Positions 1 through 12,000 of a stretch of 64,000 bases of DNA are shown one piece after another; the first letter of the stretch is position 1, and every line of letters begins with the position of its first letter. The notes under the pieces are model-generated. The model was given only the letters and a program-made list of their open reading frames with translations, had not been told where the DNA came from and ran no database searches. Source of the DNA: Plasmopara viticola (Eukaryota; Oomycota; Peronosporomycetes; Peronosporales; Peronosporaceae); the NCBI GenBank assembly GCA_001695595.3, contig MBPM02000003.1:868001-932000 (forward strand). The letters are read 5' to 3'. The translations under genes and the position numbers were made by a program.

Positions 1-1550
1 CTAGCTCTTTGTCATTTTGTCGCTTACGTGCCTTTATCATTAGTAATAATCGACACAAAAGAAAGTCTCCGACTTGCTTACGCATCGAGCAGGGTCAATA
101 TTGGCAATTCGTTCGATTCGTTAGTCTCTGACCTACGAATAGGTGGTGTTAGTGGGAGCGAAGTACTCAAACGATCTTGCTGCAGTGATTCCTGTGAGCA
201 TGCCCTAACTGGTATAAAGCGCTTTTTTCAATGGTTCGGGATTTCGTGCTGTTTTCAAGAACACTTGTGGAGCTGTGCTACTGTAACGATACCGCCAACC
301 AAAACTGACACAATCAACAAATGAGTCAATTGATCTACCGGTCAGCAAGTATTATAACGTCAATTATTAACCAAAAAATAACAATTATATGCTAGCAAAA
401 AGGCACCGTCGCAAAGGCGCAGACAAATTTGCCAGCATTGCTGCCCCGATTGGCGAGTGCTGTAATCGTTAAAACAGGCTACACGTCTGCAAATATATAG
501 CATGGTCCATCAGCGGTGGGTTTAATAAAGTGAAGGTGCATCGCTAGATAAGAGCAGCGCTTGTTTAATTCTTCTAATTAAGATAGTGCACAAATTTTTT
601 GAACCAGCCTGTGTGGCCGGTAAACAAACTAAAGGCTATTAGCGGGAACGGAACTTCAAACTGTGAATTTTCACATTCGATGGCGTTGAATAGCTTAGCA
701 ACCGCTGTTCTTACTACTTGCTGATGTCAACACCAGACCCTTCTCGAATAGAAAACAGTCTATTTTTGGTGTTTGTTCGTGCTCAGAGACACACTGCGAA
801 GTATCTGCACCAAAGCGTCACAATAGTGAGTCGACAAGTTTTTTTAGTTGTGAGTTTGCTCTAAACAATGCAGTTCACATATATACGACCTTTACACCCC
901 TATAAATGAATAGGCTAAATCATTCTAGAGACATGTCTTTATATGTTCTTCTAATAGGTCCACTAGCCATCTCTAAAGCACAAACTTGATCGAGATCAGC
1001 AAGGGGAGGTTAAAACAATTGCTCTTTTAATTTTCAGATTAACGACCATATTTCTTATTAAGCAATAATATATTCTCGGCTAAACACAATTAGCAGGGCA
1101 CGGGGTGCAATTGTTTCCGCTCAAGCTAAACAACAGGCTTCTTAGAAAATTGAGAAAGAAAAAAATCAAAAAAATATATCGGAGAAAAAGTATTGCCAGA
1201 GCCCTAAACTCACACCCTAAAATAAGGTAAGGTTAGCATTTACAAGCAAAACGAATTTATTTCGCATGAAACCTTTGTGATCTCGAAAAAGTATAATTAT
1301 ACGTACATTACTGCCCTCGTATCAACGCAGAGCATTTTATGTAAGGCATGATAAAAAGTGGAATGGTTCTCAGGACTCCGAGTCCCATATGAGTCCCGGG
1401 GTTTCCCCAAGCTCGAATTTGGCAATTGCGAATCTATGCGAGCGTAAATTTACGCTGAGCAGTATCGGATAAAAATTGTTCCTACTACTAAGCTATGACT
1501 GCATTCGACAACTCAGGTCTGGCAACTTAAGCTCTATCATCTTGCGCTGA
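1..1550. other. AT-rich intergenic stretch, no gene seen
   Basis: I see no open frame with protein-like composition, no splice-bounded exons and no recognisable transposon motif here. The short frames at the left end are of random composition. It is most simply old intergenic or decayed repeat DNA. Confidence 0.5.
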
Positions 1551-3850
1551 TCATGGATGTTTCAGCGGCGCGAACGGTTGTCTCGTCCACGCGAGTGTGC
1601 TGTTCTCAGTAATTGGCTTCGTCCGCACGATGTTCAGCACCTCTTTCACATCGATCTGGCCAGCTACAACACGTATACTGCCGCGATGGTCCTCCGCCGT
1701 AATTGACGCGAACGGTGAGAAATCGTTAAGTGCATTTATGATCACAAGAATTCTCTTAATACCATAATTGATGCCGTCTTGCTTCGTTTCGCGTAGTCCT
1801 AGCTAGAAAAAGCATGAGATTCGATCCTTCCGGCGAAAGTACTCGTTGGCTTTTTCTTGAGATAATTAGATGTCGTTCTTACCTCTCTGGAGCGAGTCTT
1901 ATCGATGGGCCCCTTCGACTTCTGTAAATCGGTATTACTGCACCACTCCACAAGAAGCTTTTGGTTTTAGTAGAATAGGGCCTCTGCATCCCGAAAGACC
2001 TTAGATGGATTAGACACAAGCCTTGTAGGTCAAGGAGCGTCGGTGAAGTCCTCCTTCACCTTTGCCTCGAATCCTTATTATCAGAAGCAGCAGCTTCTGC
2101 GCGACCGAGTGTACGCCTTTAAAATTGCTCTTTGGGTCAGCTCTGGCCGTCTGGCCGCTGTTTATAGGGTGATTTTACCTTGTACTACTTAAGGAGGATA
2201 TATACTGGCTTATGAACATTACAAACCGTCAGATTGCCGTGCGTCTCAGTGCGAGATCTCCATACTTCATCGAAGAGTCGTTTCTTTTTGCAGTGACCTT
2301 TGACTCGGCTGACGGCTTATGCCGTCAGCCTTGTGACCGATATATTTGTAGCTAGGCACTATTAGCCGCCGTTGGTTACCCGTACTTGTCTTATAAGCAA
2401 GCTTGAGCGCGATTGAAACGCTTTGCAGAGATACATTCGTCGATAGAAATGTAATCTTTATGCTGCAATGTTTTGTTGACGGCGTCTTATCGCACTTAAC
2501 TTTCTATCGCTATCCTTGGCGAGTTGCACTCCATCGCGTACTAATCGGGTGGCTGGTTGATAAAGAAGCAGCAGAAAACTTATCATGTCTTATGCGTCGA
2601 CTTGTCGTATTAAAGCTCTGCGTTTAGTGCGTGGCATTTGTGTTAATAGGCGTTTGGTTGGCCCAGTCTACGATGGGACACCACGATTCTTGTAGCTTCG
2701 TGAGAAAGACGTGGTCTTTTGGCCGCACGCTGTGGTATGATAAGAATTTATTGATACTCATTTTTCGAACTTGCGTTTCCAGCACCTGGCTTGGCATTAT
2801 GCCTATGAGTTGCCTCCATGTGAGCATCGTACTTTTGATTCTCTAAGTGGACAATCCTTCCCAGCGATGCGGGCAAGCGTCATTGGCACATGGCCAACTA
2901 CGCCTTAGATTATTTTAATTGCCTTGATACTTTCCAATATTTTTTGGTTTAAAATTTAGGTACCATTCGGAGTGACTGTCAACTCCTTGACACGCTCAAA
3001 TTCAGTTACGGCAAGCCACTTGTCCGTGTGATTCTAGTCTCTAAAAACTGTTTGTAGTAGGTGTTGCCATTACGAACCACATTTATCGACGACCACGGGT
3101 GGCTCTGTTTCCTCGTCGCTCATACGGGCACGACCGGTGGAGGCCACTGCCGCGAAGCTTAAAGCTTTCAAGTCTACCTTAATCGTGCCATCTCGTAGGT
3201 CCTTCTGTAGCCTGAGCTATCGTCGAATGCTGTGACGAGGGCTTTGGCAGATGCTGCACATTTGCCAATTGAAGCAAAACAATGTGTGGGCAATTCGACT
3301 TTGGTGGTGCAGCCTTTGCCAGGAAGAATTGTGCTTGCGCTTCCACCTCGCAAACCTTGTCTTCAACTTCTACCCTTCTTAGCAACATGCTTGAGTAACT
3401 TTTTTTCAGTGATGATGTAGTACCATCGGTCCGACTGACCTTTATCTCAAGAGAGATCCTTCCAACTTTTTTGCACAGGTCAAGATCGACTTGACAGGTC
3501 AAAAAGTTTTGACATCTGAAAACTTCGAGTGAGACGACAAGCACCTCATCTATTTCGTTACCAAGAAAGACTAAGACTGACTGAGCAATCAATCAACTCG
3601 CTCGACGGCAACAAGCTGTCCAACTATAAATTAATTCAGGTCTTAACGTCTGGCAATACCGACTCACTAGCATCCACTACGAGCCAAGGTCTACATTGTG
3701 GTAGCAAAGATGATATCAGGCTGAGTTTGACGATTAAGTAGCCACCGAATCTGCTTGTTTGCGCAGCTCGTGTCGCAGCACTGAGGCAGCCAGTGTCACA
3801 GGTGTAGAGACGCTGAAGCACAATTTTCTGCAAGAAATTCTAGGGGCCGG
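1551..3850 (-). pseudogene. decayed coding sequence of unknown family
   Basis: On the minus strand several protein-like blocks follow one another in shifting frames: about 3830-3640, 3592-3179, 3180-3060, 2080-1830 and 1800-1551. They are separated by stops and frame changes. A plausible intron lies between the last two blocks, with a GTAAGAAC donor near 1883 and a pyrimidine-rich CTTTTTCTAG acceptor near 1803. The final block contains an ALNDFSPFASITAEDH-type stretch in an open frame of about 80 codons. I cannot assign a family. It could be a dead cellular gene, because of the intron-like signals, or gag-like transposon remains. Whether all blocks belong to one gene is inference. Confidence 0.25.
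2307..2330. repeat. perfect 10-bp inverted repeat, TTAT loop
   Basis: Arms GGCTGACGGC and GCCGTCAGCC flank the loop TTAT, so the transcript of either strand would form a stable hairpin. It lies inside a decayed region and no role is evident. Confidence 0.6.
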
Positions 3851-4062
3851 ACGATGAGCCTTTAGACGGGTCCTGGTCTCACTATGTTTTACTCCATTTG
3901 CCACTTCATAAGGTAATGATATTTACTGGGAGACCAATGTATGATGCACGTAGTCACGTAATGGCACCACATACCCGGCACTGATTCGGTTACTATCGGA
4001 ACGTTTTTACTGTGTATCTGCGGGACCATGCTAAGGGACTGTCCAACTCATTTAAGCAGAAT

Positions 4063-4410
4063 ATCACTCAAGTGTCTTGGAAAAGGTTGGGGTGACGCCC
4101 TCCTTCCAAGCACGGGGGCTAAATGCTCGCGCGCTTCGGGCAGGTGCTCTCGGGCATCTGCAGGTGTCTAACGAGTCTCACCCTCGACGCGACGGTCTCC
4201 AGCACCAGGCGCCACCTGGGCTCTTACCAAGTCAGAGCTAAACAAAATGATGGAAGACCCTCACGACCTCGGTGCTGGCTGCACTGCCCGCCGAACGAGA
4301 CCCGACGTATGCGGACACCACTCTATGCCGTGGACTAGCCAGACTGAGCCTAGCACGTGCATAACTTGGCAACGCGATAACGTAATACATTGCATTACAT
4401 CACTCAAGTG
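4063..4410 (+). mobile_element. SINE-like retroelement, copy 1, with target-site duplication
   Basis: A GC-rich element of about 324 bp (4075-4398) is flanked by a perfect 12-bp direct repeat ATCACTCAAGTG at 4063-4074 and 4399-4410. It is about 97% identical over about 310 bp to the element at 28095-28423, by eye about nine differences. The right end is a degenerate TAATACATTGCATTAC tail, matching the (ATACA)n-like tail of the other copy. Two copies at unrelated sites, each with its own duplication and a simple-repeat tail, are what target-primed reverse transcription leaves. The element has no convincing coding capacity, so it must be non-autonomous. I could not identify clear pol III A and B boxes, so a tRNA origin is unproven. 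Orientation is taken from the tail. Confidence 0.75.
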
Positions 4411-4756
4411 CATGCAGGGACCTAATTAAAATGGGTAAGCACGCGCTTGCTAACGACGTATGCCCCACGCGCCTTTAGTCTTCTTCTTCCTAATAGTAGG
4501 CTTAACGTCATTGGGTATGCAGTACAGGAACACACAAGTAGAATGGCTGATTCTTTTAGTGAGTAACTTGACTGCTGCCACTAACTCGCTAATCTGATGT
4601 TCAATACTCGTGAGACGATTCGGCAGCTTCACAAACACGCTCCCATTTCTCACATTAAACGCAAATGAGCTTGCTTTATTTGCCTTGTCTTGTTTCGATG
4701 ATTCACCTCATGCACCAAGGTACTGATAGCATCGTATACTTCTCGCAATACATGCT
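4411..4756. other. 3' flank of the WW-RRM gene
   Basis: No recognisable gene. A short minus-strand frame (4653-4450) has a somewhat protein-like composition ending in a Lys/Arg-rich stretch, but there is no start context, splice support or family match. It could be 3' UTR or a relic. Confidence 0.4.
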
Positions 4757-5949
4757 CTAATTAGCCGAAGGCAGCGAATTAGCACTACTGCCTTGAACAG
4801 CCATGTCGTTGACGGTGTCCATCATTTCGCCAAACATTGGGTTCTGGTTCTTTTCCTTCTTGTGCTGCACTTTAAGGCGTTTGCGGCCGACCTGAAAGCC
4901 GTTCATACCCTTAATGGCGGCATCAGCTGACGGAGCGTTGTCATAGCTCACAAAACCTATTTAGACACGACAAAACAACGCATATAAGTCACTACTCCTT
5001 AAATTCTCAGCGCCAATGATTCTGACATGTATAAACAGCCAGCACCACGTACCAAAGCCACGGCTTCTTCCCGTCTCTTTCTCGACCATGATTCGAGCAC
5101 TAATCACGTTGCCAAACGTAGCAAAGTAATTATAAAGATCCTGATTAGTCATGTCGTTTGGAATGTGAAAGACAAACAAGTTGCAGCCAGGAGGTCCTAT
5201 ATGCACCAATGCAACACGCAACATATCCAATCACGCACACACGTGAGAGGTGTGATGATTTTCAACGTTTAGTCCAAAGACGTCACACATATCACCTTAA
5301 AAACTCTCACCTTGGCCACTCTCTGTAGTCTGAATTGGAGGACCCGGGCCCACAATCTGTGGTGGGTAACCTGCATAGATAAGCATATTCAAAATAAGGT
5401 AGACCACACTATTTCTGACATACGCACCATAAGCCTGCGGAAAGGGGTACATGTAGCCACTGCCTCCGTATGGGGGCGGGTACTGCATAGGCTGATTAAA
5501 CGCCTGCGGGTAGCCGCCGTAAGCAGTGGCACCAGCTTTAAACAAATCAAATCAATCGCATGTGAGTACGAACTGAACCACCTTCAACAGCTTGAGGTCA
5601 ACGCACCTTGTGGGCCTTGACCACCGAGTTGTGGCTGAGGCTGCTGAAATCCTCCCGTAACAGGCTGTTGCTGTTGCTGTTGCTGTTGTTGAGATGATCC
5701 ACTACGAGGCGGCTCCGTCTGTGGGGCTGAAAGCTCCGCAGGCCTAACGATGAAAGAACAAGAGTTTAAATCTAAAGTTGTAAGCGAGAATCGAACGCAT
5801 AACTCCTAAGCGTACCGTTCCCATGTGGACTCGCCCGTAGAAGCGTTGTAATAATATTTGCGTCCGTTCGGCGCATTGTGTTCGGACCACTGGGTAGTCA
5901 AGGGTGCTTGAGCTTCTACGCCGACATTCGGATCCACTTGGTCGGCCAT
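4757..5949 (-). CDS. WW-domain plus RRM RNA-binding protein (CELF/Bruno-like RRM)
   Basis: Six exons read 5949-5816, 5743-5607, 5535-5428, 5370-5311, 5196-5053 and 4956-4757; all junctions are GT-AG and keep frame, giving 260 aa. The N-terminus starts at the ATG of MADQVDPN and carries a WW domain (about residues 15-47: first Trp in TTQW, the YYYN core, second Trp in STWER, then Pro supplied by exon 2). A Gln-rich tract encoded by a CAG/CAA run follows, then a Pro/Gly/Tyr-rich low-complexity segment. The C-terminus is one RRM with RNP2 (LFVFHIP) and RNP1 (SRGFGFVSY), the latter created by the last splice, and ends KVQHKKEKN then a short tail. The RRM resembles the third RRM of CELF/Bruno proteins, which bind U/G-rich pre-mRNA. 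WW domains bind Pro-rich partners, so a splicing or mRNA-regulation role is inferred. The exact ortholog is uncertain. Confidence 0.9.
5665..5693 (-). repeat. CAG/CAA run encoding polyglutamine
   Basis: The run of CAACAG units on the minus strand encodes about eight consecutive Gln in exon 2 of the WW-RRM gene. It is a likely site of length variation between strains. Confidence 0.8.
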
Positions 5950-6066
5950 GGGGTATGCAATACACGCAAAATGAAAAATGCAGCGCGGGAAAGCTATAAA
6001 TCTGTCGAGCTGAGTGATGAACACCGCTGTAAGTTTCTTGACTAATCGACAACGCGGCCTGAGCAA

Positions 6067-9000
6067 GGCCTTTCGGATACGCTGCTTTCCCCTTCTAGCA
6101 GGAAAGACGTGGAGGAGAGGCGAAGGAAAATGGTGTCACTGTTTAGAGGGAAGCAGTACCGATAAGGGGAACGTTCTTTGGTGTAGAATATAATTTCTGG
6201 GTTAGAATTAAAAGCAAATCACGTGCATTTAGTGACGTCAAGTACTTAATTTGAGAGTCTAGCCAATGACATGTTTGATCCACAATAATGTTTAATTACT
6301 TCTTGTTTGTGTCAGATATACGTAAATGAAACAATGCGATGATGACAATGTAATTAGCAATTAAGTGAAACAATAAAATGATCACAATGGGATCAGCAAT
6401 CAGAAGTGTAATGTTTGCAACTTTATAGTTGGTAACACCAGGAACACCATTCCATTAAAGCTCCTTTTAACGTAAAACCAGCTTTTTTAACAAAAACTCT
6501 GCTGTATGGAACGATCGTTTTTACCTCCCCACTAAGACGAAGATTAACGGCAACAGGAGAGAGATGAGTGATGTTCATTACTCTGTAAGTCTTTAAAAAG
6601 CCGGTTTGATCTTTACAATTACCAGGCAGACAGGGAAGAGATGCCCACTGATGCAGTATGCGAGGGGCTATGTGACTCGTCCACCGCAGCGTACCGGCGC
6701 GAGATAAGATTATAATTTACTCTCTAAATAACAAATCTAGCGAGAAAAATGAAGACTTTTTGGATGGGATTCCCCAGTCGATGCAGGCCACGTGCCGAGC
6801 GGTACATTTTCTGTTTTGCGCACCGCGAAGGCGTTAAGAAAGCCATTCGTCGCCTGGCAGCTTTGCAGATGCTTTAAGATTGTATCAAATTCCGCTCAAA
6901 AAGATTACTCGGCATCGTTAGAAGTCAATAGACAAGGGCGGTTTGAGAATATCCCAGCGTTGTTACCACGCAAATCATTTGAGAATCCATACTAATATTG
7001 CATGAATCGTCGGGGTGATACAATGCAAATCAAACTTCCTCAAACGAAGTACCCTAGCGGCTGCCGGATAAGATGAGTGAAGTGTGGCTGATTTTCTCCC
7101 GGGGTGAAGCCTTCTGCAGCTGTGGGCAGTCTAACATCAAGTTAAGAAAATACATTAAGAACAAGGTCAGACTCATCGACGAGCACGTTATTGAATAAAA
7201 CCGCCACCAAGAGAAGAGCGTTTCAAGTTAAAAACTACGTATCTTAGCTTTGCGAACATTTTTCAGCATCCTGTTAGCAAGCTCTATTTGTCTGTCTGTC
7301 TGCGGCAGGGTAGGCAGTTATTATTACCATTAAGTTTGGCATACAATGGTATGAGGAGCTCAATCTAGCCAATATAGGCCGGCTTTTGGCGCCGCTCATG
7401 TCTGACCTTTTTTTCAGATCAGCGAGTTTGTCGTCGTTGCTCACACAACAAATGAGCATTGCCCAGAAGGTCGAAATAAATTGCGAGGGGATGCTCTCGC
7501 ACACATGATCCGTCCTAAGGCGGCTTAAAAGACCTTGTTGAGAACGGTTAAATTGCAGTGTAGCACATCAAGCGCAAGCTGGATCCCGTGGTTGGAGCCC
7601 CTTATGTTGAGAATTGTTTAGAAAGAGAAATCATAAGGAGGCATCAGAAGAAGCCCTTATACGACGAAGAATTCTTATGCTTTGATTTTAGAGACAATTC
7701 TCATCATCAAAGGCTTCTACCACGGCTTTCAGCCAGAGTTCGGCCAGAATATTGTCCGAGAAGACAACCACGAGTTTGCGGGCAAAGTTGTACATTGAGG
7801 GTTTTCAGACGTTCAAGTCTTTTTCATGTTTAATGGACAGAACGCGCTTACCTCCGCAGACTTTGGTTCAGCGTTCTCTAATTGTGGCAGGGAATCGTCG
7901 CTATCGACAGCGTGTATGGCTTTGATCATCAAACACACTCGCTCCATATCACTACCCATTTGCTCAAAAAGTATACTTTCAAGAAAGATATGAAAGACGT
8001 TTGAGAGACATAGCGTCACAACCTGAACTTGTGACTTCGAGTGTACGAGAGAGACCTGCACCTCTTCTCACGTGTTCCATCACGTAGATCTCTTGAACGG
8101 CTCTCCTTTATTTTAGAGTACGAGCGGCTGTGAAATGCTGTGTGGAGACGACTACATAAGATTTATTTCTTCTTTTGGCCTCAGCTTGATCTTAAACCTG
8201 AATAAACGCTATCGCTGGCTTCAAAAGTTGAGTGTGGAACATTTATTGCAGAAGTTGGATTACATACGGTATGTCGGATGATAGCGCAGAGGTGTTCAGT
8301 GCAGGAATCAAGCACAAGATCCTGCTCGATTGAAATGTCGTGTAGTAGCCTCTATCCGATACGTTTTGGTTTTAACAGAAGCGTCTGATCAATTGACATA
8401 TGTTTAATCGAGAGCCTTTGCAACCGGCACAGTGTGTGGGAGCCCCTGTACTACCATTACTTCGTACCAAGCTTAACCTCAACGTACCTTTCGAAAGCCT
8501 TTGCATTTGTGTAGGTTTTGCATCGACTGCGACGTTGGGCGACTATCTTGGCACAAAAAAAGAAAATTGAGCGTTTGGTAATGTCATTACAAAACCGGCG
8601 CTTGACTGACTTAAGTAGCTTGTCAAAAGGTGGCTGATAATGTATGAAAACAGAATTTTAAAAAAAGGCTTGACGACTAAGAAACGGACGCTATTGCAAA
8701 CGCCCCTTGGCTGTGCCTGCGTACGACCCGGTGCCAGCTCCTCAGTTCCTTCGCAGGCAACTCTCACCTGACCCGAGTCATAACACAGTATGAGCAAGCC
8801 GATCTAAAATTGTATGCATTATCTGAGGAGCGTCATTTTGGCTATGATCGCAAGTAGTCCGAAGAACGTTGGAATTACTTTAGTCCCAGAGACAGCAGTA
8901 GCTACATTTTGCGGTGGATATGTAGATTTTTATTTCGTTTTTGTAAGTCTTGGATTCTAGCCTTAAAATTACGCACTTATCTTCAGACATAAAGCTTTTT

Positions 9001-10600
9001 ACAGAAGAGCGTTAAGTTTCTTACGTCATAAGACGGCTGATCTCAAAAAGCCGCTTGACTGTTTTTCTTTTACCATGTGAAAAGCCTCAACAATTGGTGT
9101 TAACGAACGCAAGGGTTTGCCAGCCTCCTCCCCTTTTTTGTAAAATGGCGTGTAGCTTGAGCGGTATTTCGTCAATGCAAAGTCAACGAGTGGGAATGCG
9201 CTATTGTCGTATTCGCGTCTACATTACGGTACGCGTTGTTGATAGCACAAATTCATTACTCAATTTGACCATATAAAGTGTGATAGACAGTGCTTCTTTA
9301 TCAAAATAATTTTCGAAATGTCAGCTTAAATTGTGTGCGCGGGCGAATCTCATGTGTGATAGACATGTACAATAAATAGTACTGACCATTGATCGTACCC
9401 GGTACAACCGCCAAGTGAGCTACATTGTTCAATTGGTCCACACAACCCACAATTTTGGGTTGCCTGGTCGAGCACAAGCTCGTATTAATGAATTGCCACC
9501 ATTGTTTTGGCACATTAAGCTCGCCAATAGTTTCGTCGGCAAACGACAAGAGTCCGGCCCGTTGGTAGGTAGCCGCCAAAAACAGGTTTATACCAAGTCA
9601 CACGTCTTATCTCAAAGAAAGATGCCACAGTCTTCATTGTGGATGCTCATATTTAAGCTTTAGCTTTTAGGTACCACTGTGTAAGGTAGTTCGACCTAAT
9701 AGGCGCGGTAAAGCGGCAGCTCGTCATAATCGAAAGCCATATTTGATCGCGCCGATAATTTTTCGTCTGAGTCTTTGAGCCCAATCCTTTTAAAGTCTTT
9801 CTCAGAAAAGCCCACTCGCAGTGCGAATTAGACTAGTAGAAATAAGATGGCAGCTGTGTTATGAGCAAAGAAGTAGGGCTGCGCCAACGAAATTATCTGA
9901 CTTTCCTGGCTTCTACCTCAGTTTGAGATTAAGTTCTGCAATTGAAAAAGTCTAATTAAGCTTTTTTCTACGAAAATGGAACGACTCTATTGCGGTAAGT
10001 AGCGGCGAACGATTAGTGTAGACCACGCGTGACTTTGAGCCCGGCAAAGAATTTCTCACTCTGACAAGATAACGCTTCTTTGCAAGGGGTGGTTTAGCAT
10101 GGACAGGGCTGAAACGGGATCATTCGAGGGCATCTATCTGCTTTAAGCAACTTGAAGCTGTGGACATGACGCGGTAAAGACGATACAAAGCAGCCATTCT
10201 GGATATTGTAAAGCCAAAATCGACGCCTGTCACCGGTTAACGTTGTCAAACAAATCTCGGCTTTGTACAGTTTGAAAAAAAATAAGACAGTGACCTAGCC
10301 ACCTCTACAACATTAGCATGATGCTTGTGCAAGCAATTGACCATGCCAAACCATTTCCTTCAGTCTTTCTTGTACAACAAGCCAGCCAAATACGCTGGTC
10401 TCGGCCTTACTTATACAAAGGCCGTGTTTTGTTCTGGCATATTAGAAATATTTTTCCTGGTGTCAAATATGTGTATATCTGCATAAATGAACGCATCCAA
10501 GAACTGTTAACAAAGGGATAATGTGGTTTTCAGCATTTCTCGATTCGTGCTCCGCATATTCGTGGCTGAACCTTTCATCACGGTGCGTCGGTTACAAAGC
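6067..10600. other. gene-poor stretch
   Basis: No intact gene is visible. Minus-strand blocks at 8065-7845 (ending at a GTAAGC donor-like site) and at 7795-7688 (35 codons rich in hydrophobic and acidic residues), and another at 9579-9301, look like worn coding remains, but I cannot assign them. The rest appears as AT-rich non-coding or decayed repeat DNA. Confidence 0.4.
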
Positions 10601-10639
10601 CCTAACACTGCATCATCAGACGATTACATGTCGTAGGCA

Positions 10640-10881
10640 TGCTTGAATTCCCGATACCTCTCCTAGCACCATTCGCTTGACGTGCTTAGGACAGTCATCG
10701 GTAGGTAACTCTCTCTATGAGGAGTTGGAAGTATTATCGACAAGGTCGAGCACATTGAAGAACACCGTCCTATGTTGCTTTCCCGTACCCTCGTTGCCGC
10801 ACATAGTTTCTTAAAAGCGTGCATTATGTGCCACTTGCCGTTGGCTTTCTGACACAACATGCTGATGTATAATGGTAGCAC
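10640..10881 (-). mobile_element. Ty3/gypsy reverse-transcriptase relic
   Basis: The minus strand reads QKANGKWHIMHAFKKLCAAT, the degraded counterpart of the 'K-NGKWR-V-AF--LN--T' block of gypsy RT. After a frame change FFNVLDLVD corresponds to the '-F--LDL-DGYYQ' motif, and after a further shift LPMTVLSTSSEW corresponds to the '-PLTAVSTPSG--W' block. Motif order and spacing fit RT. Several frameshifts show it is dead. Flanking LTRs were not found. Confidence 0.6.
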
Positions 10882-11142
10882 TTATTTCCCGGAACCGCTT
10901 AACTTCACTTTTTGCGCAAAAGAATGTGTCACTGACGTCGAACTGAAGGGATTTGCCGCTTCAAACCATATTCAGACCCTAATGATGAGTAGACTCTATG
11001 ACAGCCATCTCTATCCGATGTAAGCGCAGAAGCTAGGCAAAAAATATTACCTTTTTTTTGCCAATAATACTACAGATATGATAAGGCTTTCAGAATCAAG
11101 GCTTCTGATCTTTCAGTGTCGCCTGAGATCGCATTGTCCTTG

Positions 11143-11178
11143 ATTACGTCGTGTGACTAGATTACGTCGTGTGACTAC
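11143..11178. repeat. 18-bp tandem duplication
   Basis: ATTACGTCGTGTGACTAG is repeated twice head to tail with one mismatch at the last base. It lies in relic-rich DNA and has no evident function. Confidence 0.7.
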
Positions 11179-11599
11179 TATTATGCTAGATAATTGGTCT
11201 AAATGGACTATTCAAGCTCATCATGGAGTTCAAGCAGAGGCTTTTAAATTTGGCTTCAGGCTTACCGCATTCATTAGAATGTGAATCATTTTCACGAAAG
11301 CAGATAGTTGTGCGGTTGTAGCTTACAAAAATGTATGCTTTATCTATCTCCATCCGAGACGAGTCGCCTGGCGCTGCTCGACTGAAGTACCATGTATCGC
11401 TGTGGTCTTTTTAGGATAGGCGACGTCACAAAGGGACGCCACGCGTCGAATGTGTCGACGTTATCGCGCATTTTAGCACCGGTAATTGCATTGGTGCTTA
11501 ATGATAGACTATGCTCTTTTCATTATACATCAAAGTAAGCTGACAGAATTTGGTACATGCATTTTGCATCAATGTGATCGTGTGACGCTTGCTAATTAA

Positions 11600-12000
11600 A
11601 CAAATTGTGTCGAGATTAAATTATACGTCGACGACAGCTTTGTGGTGAGCAATGACGAAATAATGAAGTCTGTGTTCGGAAAATTAACAGAATACAAGAC
11701 TTTGGTAAGCTGTCGTTTTACCTGGGATACCAAGTCCTCGAATAGTCCATGTATATCTCATAAGATTCACTGTCAAGACTACATCGTGAAAAGTTCGTGA
11801 GTCGCTAAGATTTTTATGGTGATGCAGTATACAACACCAGAAGCTGAGTATCCCAGCTTAGCCGCGAAAGTTTTTAAAATTACGACCGAAAGGCAGCTGA
11901 TGCTTTGTCGTATCTTGTCAACCAAAAGTCGTATTCACCGTTGGCGTGCTTGCAAAACTCACGAATACTATCGTCTGGTTCAAGCAAGGTTCACTTCATT
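11600..12000 (+). mobile_element. Ty1/copia RT-RNase H relic
   Basis: LYVDDSFVVSN at 11621 is the catalytic YVDD box of copia RT, and about 80 bp later, after a frame change, KLSFYLGYQV matches the '-FLG--V' block. Only about 200 bp further, TTPEAEYPSLAAKV at 11831 matches the RNase H 'STTEAEY-AL--A-KE' motif. In intact copia elements these motifs are several hundred bp further apart, so an internal deletion is inferred. Stops and shifts show the element is dead. Confidence 0.6.
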
